Source: Dimorphilus gyrociliatus (Eukaryota; Annelida; Polychaeta; Dinophilidae). Taken from it: a DNA stretch of 64,000 nt. The DNA is taken from positions 1,743,501 to 1,807,500 of the forward strand of contig CAJFCJ010000001.1 in the NCBI GenBank assembly GCA_904063045.1. The letters are read 5' to 3'. Made by a program: the position numbers and the translations under genes. Positions 52,341 to 61,338 of this stretch are shown in pieces. Position 1 is the first letter of the stretch. Each line of letters starts with the position of its first letter. The notes under the pieces are model-generated. The model was not told the origin of the DNA and made no database searches. It was given only the letters and a program-made list of their open reading frames with translations.

Positions 52341-53319
52341 TTACAATTCGTCGTGCTCTGGATCTGTTTTGTTTAAATCAGAGAATGTTTTGCCGCAAGC
52401 TGCTGGTGATTTGAATTGAAATTCGTATTCACATCTAGATGGTTCTGAAGCCGAAATTATTTGATTCTCGGTTCCGCAAGACACTTTAACCTTTTTAAGA
52501 GAAGTTTTACTTATGAGAATTTTGTAAATTCTTTAAATAAACAAGAATAACTTACAACAACGGAACGATCTGGCCCGTTCCAGCAGTTTTGACCCTTCTC
52601 GTATTTCATTGATGAGTAAAGATTATCAGATGGTCCATTCCATAATCCCCAATATCTGATTTCAGTAAAAATTCCATGCAATAAATATTTATTTAAAATT
52701 AAACAGAGTCAGATATATATACCCTAATGTAGTTTCCACTCCTCCATCCTTAGGCCTTTGTGAAGCTCTATCAAATGGGCAAAGCTTATAAGTATATTCT
52801 CTATCAGTGTATTCAATACAGCCGCCTTCCTTGACTTTTTGAAATTCATTGTTAGGTCCATAATCAATTTTGAGATCGGCTTCGATATCACTAAAAAAAA
52901 GACATGTTTATATAGAAAATAACATATTGTTTTAATATTCCTGAAGAAATCCTTACGAAATATCTTTTTTAATATCTTTGATTTTCTGATCAATTTCGTT
53001 GAAACTAGATCTGGCCTGTTCGGCGGCTTCAATTAAGGCTTTGGTTTCGTCGTCATATTCAGGCATTTCATCTTCTGATTCAGTCGGGTTATCTTTGTTT
53101 TCATTGTCAGTTGGGGCTTGATGTGATTCTGGATTATCATTTTCATCATCTGTCTCTTCCTCCTCTTCTTCATCCTGAGGAATGGGTGGTGTGTCTTCAT
53201 CATCCCCTTTCTTTTGCTCAGGTGGCTTGGCTGCGGTATAAATTTCTCTAATTGAAGGCCAAACTTTCTCCATAAACAGAACTTCGTCAATTGTTTCATT
53301 ATCTTCTAAATATTCCTGT

Positions 53320-53353
<34 letters not shown>

Positions 53354-54554
53354 TGTAAAGAGTAATTTTCTGTCAGAACAAACTTAAATATTTAATATCA
53401 CCTTGGCCTCTTCTGACGCTACTTCTCCATTTCTATCTATATCAAACTCTATATGCTTTTGCATCTCTTCGATGGAGACACTTGAGTAATAAAGTTAGAA
53501 TTTTTATAAAAACCAGACTGTGTAAAAGAAATACTAACAGTCCATTGCCGTCACTGTCCAGCTCATGGAAAGCAGTTATGCCCTTTAAGTGAACTTGTTC
53601 GGCATTCTTCTTTTCTTTTTCTTCCTTCCACGCCTGAAAATAAATTCTAATTTTTGAATAATCTCAGTGAAATGTAAGATACTTTACAGCTTCATGCTTT
53701 GCTTTAGCCGCCTTTTCGGGAATTTCTTTTTCCTCTTTTATTCGATTTATTTCATCCCATTGTTTTTGTAGCTCCTCGATATCATTTCCTAATTTTGTTA
53801 ATTGGTCTTCCTGGTTTTTCTTAAACGTTTGGCCCTCACTGCAGTAAGTTTCATAAATTTTATGTCCCTCTTCAAGCAAAATTCGTTCCTTTTCCTTTTC
53901 CTCTCTCAGTTTCGTTCCTCTTGCGCTAAATAAAAACGCAATATAATGTAAAAATAAACAAATTGCATCCCCAACTTACAAACAATCATCTTGACAATTT
54001 GCATTCGAAGCATACTCGTCACTTCCATCACAACAATCTGATGATTAGAATAGAGTTAAATATTTTAGTTTCTTATATTTTAAACATACCACAAATTCCA
54101 TCGTTTACTCTTGACGATACGAGTTTCGTTGGGACAAACCCTTTATTTTCACAAAAGAAGATGCCATTGGAGCATGCTGATGTACCCGGTTCATCACTAC
54201 CATCAGGGCAATCACAATAATCATCATTAATCTTGTCTCTTTCTATAGAAATGGGCGAAGGAACTGCTCTTGAGCCATCCCAAGAAAAACAAGTAAATAA
54301 CCCAGAATCAGTATACAAACTGGCGGCTGTTAAAAGAAACGACATTAAAGAACTAATCGATTATGGCCTCTATTGATACGTCAGCTGTCAATTAACGGCA
54401 ATAAGAAGGTATTACCTGCTGGCATTACGCCTCTCGGAAGATTCGCTGCCGTATATGGTAATTGGATTAGCAAGATTAAAGCAAAGGCCACAATATTACA
54501 TAATTTAAGAGAACTTTTAAGAAAGTTAGTCGAAAACCGAATGGGCGCAGACAT
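52341..54554 (-). CDS. PRKCSH: Glucosidase II subunit beta
   Basis: The beta subunit holds glucosidase II in the ER and recognises mannose through its MRH domain. Exon 1 is antisense to a spurious plus-strand open frame: ATG 54554 gives [10 protein letters not shown], a signal helix ([18 protein letters not shown]) and NLPRGVMPA. It splices in phase to [17 protein letters not shown], as in the human RPRGVSLTNHHFYDES region. LDL-receptor-like repeats follow ([20 protein letters not shown] and NDGIC), then a coiled coil, EF-hand region, an acidic stretch ([13 protein letters not shown]) and [19 protein letters not shown]. The MRH part ends [20 protein letters not shown] and the protein ends in the ER-retention signal HDEL, TAA. 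Complete, about 500 residues. Confidence 0.94.
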
Positions 54555-54690
54555 TTTGGCAGAAAATGATTGGCTGAAAATTGGTTATGACTAAACTCCG
54601 AATAGTCTGATCAATCAAACATTTTATTAAAAACTTTCTTTAATTTGCTATGCATATTCATTTCATGAAAAATTAAATGTAAGAATAAGG

Positions 54691-56028
54691 CTAGGTCAAT
54701 TTAGAAGGTTCGTCGAAACTTTTAGCAATTACTAGCCTTTGTATTTCACTTGTTCCATCGTAGATTTCAGTAACTCTATTGTCACGATATAGTCTTTCAA
54801 CTTTATTTTCAGCCAGATAACCCTCGTTACCTAAGATTTGCATAGCTTGATGAGCACAGAAAGTACCTGTTTCTGAACCCATTACTTTAGCCATTGCACA
54901 ATATTTAGTTGCTTCTGGATGATTTTCATCCAAGAGTTTGGCAGCAGTGTAAATCATTAGTCGTGCGGCCTGAGCTCTACACTCCATTTCTGCAAGTTTA
55001 AGTGAACTAGTTGTACAGTCTGCGGTAGTAATTGGATGAATTTTGTTTCTTCTTAAATATTTAAGAGCTAAGTCTATAGAGTGTCGTGAAGTCCCTAATC
55101 CAATTGAAGCCGCTCCCAATCTAGCTGAATTAAGAGAGGTCATAGCAATTTTGAAACCATCTCCGGGTTTCCCAATGATATTTTCAGCAGGAATTCGAGC
55201 ATTTTCAAAAGTTATTTGACAAGTAGGACTTGCTCTCATTCCAAGTTTATCTTCTAATCTATGAACCGTAGCGTTTTCTAAAGGTTTTGGGACTATAAAA
55301 GAGTTAATTCCCTGAAAAATTAACGAAATTAATACATATAATTGTAATATAAATTGAAAAGATGAGACCTTATGTTGTTTACTTCTATCAGTAGTAGCAA
55401 TAAGGATCATTCCGCCTGGTAAATTCCCGTTGGTGATCCACATTTTACTACCGTTCAGAATCCAATTATCTCCTTCTAATTTTGCAGTTGTTTTTAAACC
55501 TCCAGCATCACTGCCATTCTCTGGTTCACTTAGAGAGAATGAACCAACATATTTTCCGGATAAATGGGGCTTAATATATTTAAGAATTTGTTTTTCACTA
55601 CCAAAAGTGACTAAGGTACCCGTATAGAGGGAGGTATGTCCAGAAACTGATGTTGCTGTTGCTCCACATCCATAGGCAATCTCTTCGGTGAGTAAAGTAC
55701 TGCCTATGTTTCCTAGGCCTGAAAATAAGCAATTTCAAACTATTGATAAAGGCGATAATCTAGATTTGTTCAAAATACCTAAACCACCATACTTCTTGGG
55801 GACTTTGACGTCTAATAGGCCCTCCTTTCCTAGGATTTCGAAGTGTCCTTCGGAAAATTTTCCCTCCTTGTCAGCCTTATCAGCTAAAGGAGCTATTTTC
55901 TTTGCAACAACTTCTCGAGCTTTTTCTCTAAACTCTATCAATGGCTTAGAAAGTAGAAACGAGTCCGTTGAATAATGTTTCCTGTGCTTTATTGCAGCTT
56001 TGCAGAATTTTGAAATGTGACCAGACAT
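54691..56028 (-). CDS. Acyl-CoA dehydrogenase, short-chain type
   Basis: FAD enzyme of mitochondrial beta-oxidation. Start MSGHISKFCKAAIKHRKHYS is a basic presequence. Following blocks: GLLDVKVPKKYGGLGI, EEIAYGCGATATSVSGHTSL, SGKYVGSFSLSEPENGSDAG, GSKMWITNG, KLGMRASPTCQITFENARIP, ENIIGKPGDGFKIAMTSLNS, GLGTSRHSIDLALKYLRR, AMQILGNEGYL and VERLYRDNRVTEIYDGTSEI. The signature LSEPENGSDAG and the C-terminal YDGTSEIQ with its glutamate are as in short/medium-chain enzymes; ACADS-like is my best guess, but branched-chain members cannot be excluded. Three exons. The start is 328 bp from the divergent CARNMT1 start. Confidence 0.9.
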
Positions 56029-56356
56029 TTTTTAACTAAGTTCTAAGGAGCAGCAGAAAATACTGTTTTATTGTCATATAGGCTATCTTATCTGAAGCAA
56101 TTTGCTTTGAACTTTGACAAGAGATATACAATTTGTCATTTATTTTAATGCACTTATCTCTAACAAATAATAGAACTTATAGAGGCATAGTAAACAGCCT
56201 TATACTTGTTCTTAATGCAACATACACTTAAAGCTTGTTCCAAATCAAATGTCACATGACCAAATGACACGTGATTCACTAGCAGAAGACAGAGAAAGGC
56301 TAGTTTTCTCTTTATGGAATTCTTCTATCAATTTTTGACTTTATTTGTTATTCGAA
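56029..56356. promoter_or_regulatory. Divergent promoter region acyl-CoA dehydrogenase/CARNMT1
   Basis: 328 bp between divergent starts. Two direct AAATGTCACATGACC/AAATGACACGTGATT near-repeats lie at about 56247-56275; their CACATG and CACGTG cores are E-box-like. Function not shown. Confidence 0.45.
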
Positions 56357-57898
56357 ATGGATATTGAAGAGTCAAAAATATTTCATAAAATTTTAACAGC
56401 CTTTACTTCATATCGCCCATATGCGAAATCCATGACAGATACATGGAAAAACTGCATAAAAGATCCAGAAACTTTGTCTCTCAATTACCAATCTATAGAT
56501 GCGAATCAAAGATTCATAAATGAGTGAGTAGGTCTAAAATGAGTAGACATGATTATATATATATGGTACTATTAGTATTGCATCATAATATTTCTATGTA
56601 AATTCTATCACAAAAACTTCAAAACAACTCGATTATAATGCCTTCTGTATAGGATGGTGGATGCTTGCTCTAGCGGAGTGTTTTTAAATGTTGATCTTAA
56701 AGAGTGTGCTGAAAAGCCTGTTTTAACTGAAGATGATATGAGCAAGGTTAACACTACATTGAAGCAATTGGTTAGAGATTGGTCAAATGTTGGGAAGGGT
56801 GAAAGGCTGCAATCGTACGGTCCAATTCTGAAAGCAATGGAACATTACTTCCCCGAGTATTTGATATTACTAATTTCTTTTGTGAATAAAGTTAATATTT
56901 TGTTTTTTATTTTTAAATAGAAACAGAGAAAATATATCAGTTTTAGTTCCGGGAGCTGGTTTAGGGAGGCTTGCCTTTGAAATGGTTTTAAATGGTTACA
57001 AGTGTCAAGCGAACGAGTTTTCCTATCATATGTTACTGGCATCTTATTTTATATTAAACTGGTAAACAGAAATAAAATATTAATTGGCAGTATAAAACAT
57101 CAAGATTCTATCATATTTTCATATAATAGCTGTAACGACATTGAAGACTTTCGACTCTATCCGTACATCCTTAATTTTGCTGATTTAGAAGTTGTTGAAG
57201 ACAGGGTAGCTTACAATTTTTAATTATTTATATAATAAAATATAATTCTTTTACAGTTAATGCCTGTTGATATTCCCGATGTAAATCCAGGTTTATACGT
57301 AACCAATCGTTTTTCTATGTGCGCCGGTGACTTTAGTCAAGTTTACAAAAACGAAGATTATAAAGGTTAGAAATAACTTTGAGCTATACATGTTTTAAAA
57401 CTTAATTTAAATATATACGTATTTATTCAATAGAAAGATTTGATTGCGTTGCTACATGCTTTTTTATTGATACTGCAAGGAATGTTCTGGATTACATAAG
57501 AGTAATATATGGAATTTTAAAGCCTAATGGTCTTTGGATAAATCACGGTGTGATTTTAGTTATATGTTTTTCTTTTTTTTTTACGGTTAATAGGAAATAA
57601 TAATATTTTTACAAAGGACCTCTAACATGGCACTATTCAAGTACAAATAAACATGATATTGATATATCTATGAAATTATCAATGAAAGAAATTTTTGATT
57701 TTGCTACAAAAGTTGGATTTTCAATTTTGGTAATAAAAAGAAATCTATTTTCTTATATTATAAATAAATATATTATGCTATTTTATCAACATTCTAAAGG
57801 AACAAGATTACGATCACCATTGCGAATATACAAGTAATAAAACATCACTTTTGGATCATATTTATAAAACATCTTTTAGCGTACTTCAAAAGATTTAG
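56357..57898 (+). CDS. CARNMT1: Carnosine N-methyltransferase
   Basis: This SAM-dependent enzyme methylates carnosine to anserine and a histidine of some zinc-finger proteins. The N-terminus [20 protein letters not shown] leads to a helical region ([19 protein letters not shown]). The SAM motif is [20 protein letters not shown], followed by [18 protein letters not shown]. Later exons: [47 protein letters not shown] and [19 protein letters not shown], matching the substrate-side [14 protein letters not shown] and GGIWINLGPLLYHF blocks of the human enzyme. It ends [14 protein letters not shown]. Eight or so exons; a complete single-copy match. Confidence 0.93.
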
Positions 57899-58090
57899 TA
57901 AGATATATAGTATATGTCTACTGTATTATATTTGAACTATAGTTATGTTCAATTTACTTTTCAGATAGACAATAATAAGTGAAGTGTACAAATAAAACAG
58001 TGAAAGAAAGAAGGCAACTCTGTAAAATATTGATTTTGTTTCTTCGGCTTTGTTTCTATGAAATGAGAGATAAAAAGAAAAGAAAAGAAA

Positions 58091-58123
<33 letters not shown>

Positions 58124-58425
58124 ATATTCATTTATATGAATTTATTCATATATTATGTCTTTATAAGGAAATAAAGTTTCTTAATGTTTTTATATATTTT
58201 CTTTATATTGAACGTTTTTGTTTTTAATTATGATGGGGATTACTAGATTTTGTTGTAGATTTTTTTAAATACACGAATTTAGGTTGACATCAATTAAATT
58301 ATTTAAATATAAACTTTTTTCCTACTTTTTTTTTAATATACGACATCTTTTTTTTATCTGCATTTTGCAGATTTTTTTATAACCATCACCTAAAATATTA
58401 ATTAACGTTTTTTATTTAAAAAAAA
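57899..58425. other. Interval CARNMT1 to kelch gene, with purine tract
   Basis: AT-rich. A purine-only tract of AAAGA and GAGA repeats (58074-58124) creates an 82-codon open frame that is not a gene. The kelch promoter is presumed near the end. Confidence 0.6.
58074..58124 (+). repeat. Purine (GA)n/(AAAGA)n tract
   Basis: About 50 bp of uninterrupted purines with GAGA dinucleotide repeats. It could bind GAGA-type factors or form triplex DNA; simple repeat otherwise. Confidence 0.85.
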
Positions 58426-61125
58426 ATGGACGGTAATGTTTAAATCAATATAAAAACTTTATAAAGTAGGTTATGTATATTTTTTTATTCTTTTATATAT
58501 AGGATACTATCAATCTGGACCTTGTCGGGCACCTTGCGATCCTTGTTCGCCATGTGTACCACCTCCTATTATTAGTAGAACAACTATTGTTTTTGAATTA
58601 TTTCTGAAGGTTTTATAATGATATTTTCGTAGATTGCACACCTTGTCCTATTCAAGAACCACCTCCTCCTTGCAGACCTCATGAAATAAACAATAAAGTA
58701 AAAAAGGATTGTAGAGGTATAATTTTTCAAAGGTTTACCACCTGGTCTTATTAATTGTTTGCCTAAAAGGTGCTCCTTATGGTGGCGCGCCAACAACGTG
58801 TGTATCAAATCCATGCGATCCGTGTTCGATGAATCAAGATCAGATCGATATGGATATAAATGGTTTAAAGTTCATAAACGGGGGACAGGGTCAGTTATTA
58901 TTTAATCTTTCTTCGTTTATCATTGTTTATAATTAAGTAACATATAATTAGAACATGTCATAAATTAATTCAAACAAATTGCATATTAATTATAAGTTTA
59001 CCAAAACAACATAGCTAACAACCTATTTTTTATTTTGTAAGGAGCCGGAATGCAAGGATCAGGACAGGAAACGATGCACGGAGAAGGAATGAATAATCAA
59101 CCTTGCGTCTCAAAAAAGTATCAAGAGTGTACTGGATGTTCTAATACATTATTTGCTTCACAGACTGGAGGAGCTAACAAAATGTTGTGTTTCATGTACG
59201 ATCTATGGCAAAAAGAGAGACTTTGCGATGTTATTATTTATACTCAAGATGGAGAAATGTATGCACATAAAATCGCTTTAGCTGCTCATAGCGAAGCCCT
59301 TGCAGCGCGATTTGCCGATTATCAGCCAAATGAAGTTCTAGCGTTAGATTTATGCGAGTTCAGTTGCGCCTCAATATACATTATTTTATATTTCGTATAT
59401 ACGACTGAACTTGTACTTGAAGAGGCTGATCTTGGCGAAATAGTTGCAGCTGCTGTAGAGTTAGGTTTAACCTGTCTTATTGAAATTGCAAAGAATCATC
59501 TGTCAAGGTATGATTCTTCAAATGTTCTTTGCTATCAGGTTGTTGCTGCTCGGGCTGGGTTATGGGATTTGGAAAGTGAAATGTATCGATTTATTTGCGA
59601 TCATTTTGTAGATGTAATTAATACTGGTTCGTGGGAAGCTATCGGGTTTCAGCGTATGCAGGACATCCTCTCTGATTGTAATATAGTTATAAGAGGTGAA
59701 TTGGATGTGTTTACTGCCATTGTTAAATGGATTGACTATAAAAAATGTCAGAGAATAGCGTACGCTCCTTGTTTGATGAAATTAGTTTCGCTTGATTGCA
59801 TTTCTCCAGACGATCTGTACTGCCATGTTGAGCCGGTTAGGTTTTTATTCGATATATGCGAATGTAAGGAGCAATTATACAATGCTTGGAGATATCATGC
59901 GATGAGGTGTAGCTGTCAACCTCTTCCCTGTGAGCCCGCCAGACAAAGAAGATGCGCTGGAACAGAATTCACAATTGGAACACGATCTTCTTGTCAACAA
60001 AGAGGAGTTGGATGTTCGTTGGGAAATTCTATTCAACCAAATCGACAACTCCCTGGAAGAGTTAGGAGTAAAGGTGTTATGAAGAATGAAAATGCAAGCA
60101 TGAACAATAATCTGACTCTTTTGGATAACTTAAATACATCAGCAAATGCATCAACTTTAGGAAGGATTGACAATGGTTTAATAATTGTTGGTGGTATAGA
60201 TTTAGAGAATACCAATGGTTGTGAACCTGTACAGAATGCTTATCGTTTCGACAAGACCACTAACGATTGGCAAACAGCAGCCTTGATGGAAAATAGTCTT
60301 CACCATCATGCATCTGCTATAATTGAAAAAGACCTGTACATATTCGGTGGTATCATCTTTGATAAGAAAAATCCAACAGAACTAGGAAAGATAACTAAAA
60401 AGTGTTATGTTTACCATATCGTATCGGGTAGTTGGGAAAGACTACCTAATATGATAGAACCTCGTTCTCACTCGGGTGTTGCTGTTCATACGGATAATAT
60501 ATATCTTGTTGGTGGAGAAGGTGTGTGCAAAAATCGACGACGGAAAATATCTCTCTCATCTGTTGAAGTTTTCAATATTTCATCCCGAAGTTGGAATAGA
60601 ATTCCTGATTTGCCTGGCGCAGGAAGGGCTTCTGTCGGTGCTTGCACCTTTAAAAATAAAATTTTCGTTACTGGAGGAATTAATTGTGAACAATCGAATT
60701 CTCTGTTAAACAACGTCCTTACCTTCGACATATTAGAACGTTTTTGGGAGGAAAAGAGACCACTCTCCATCCCAAGATGTCATTCTCACTTAACAGTTTG
60801 CAACGATCAACTTTACATGACAGGTGGAAGGCAATACTTGAATGGTAATAAAACTATACAAATCTCATATGGAGGAATCGATATATATGATGAAACTGAA
60901 GATGTTTGGAAGGAAGTCGGTAAATTAATCACTCCAAGACACGACTTTGGATGTACGTCTATTTCAACAAAAATTTACGTAGCTGGTGGAGTGCAGTGTA
61001 AAAGTTCGGGTTCATATACTTGCCTACGTTCGGTGGAAACATTCGACGTTGTAACCAAGAAAACACAAGAAGAGCCTAACTTATTGAGACCGATTGCGGG
61101 CGGTTTTTGCATTTCAGACGTATAG
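58426..61125 (+). CDS. Kelch-like BTB-BACK protein with Cys/Pro-rich N-terminus
   Basis: KLHL proteins are substrate adaptors of CUL3 ubiquitin ligases. The best start is a 7-nt coding exon, ATGGACG at 58426-58432, spliced in phase 1 to YYQSGPCRAPCDPCSPC. Two more small exons add TPCPIQEPPPPC and SNPCDPC; the N-terminal 100 residues hold many Cys-Pro repeats not found in ordinary KLHL proteins. The large exon has the BTB domain (WQKERLCDVIIYTQDG, HKIALAAHSEALAARFADY), a BACK domain, and six kelch blades each with a GG pair: IIVGGID, YIFGGII, YLVGGEG, FVTGGIN, YMTGGRQ and YVAGGVQ. It ends GGFCISDV, TAG. The ordinary KLHL part appears intact. The orthologue is not assigned. Confidence 0.85.
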
Positions 61126-61338
61126 TGAACAATTTGCTACATTAGTTAAGGATATATATATATATGAAAGAGGCATCGGTAGCATCAAGGAATAAAAAGA
61201 TACTTAAAAAATGCTTTAAATACTTTAATAATAATTTTTTATTCTTCTATAAATATATATTACTTCTCTTTGTATTTTAAAAATTTAAACTATTTTAGCA
61301 CATTTTATTTTCAGTTGGAAAGTTTGTTCGATATACTA

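Noticed and set aside
54373-54594. 73-codon plus-strand open frame that looked like a small mitochondrial protein
   Set aside because: It has no ATG in frame before the main block and an immediate upstream stop. The reverse strand gives the signal-peptide exon of PRKCSH with perfect splice phase.
57979-58227. 82-codon open frame with RERERE repeats
   Set aside because: Produced by the purine simple repeat; no coding features outside the repeat.
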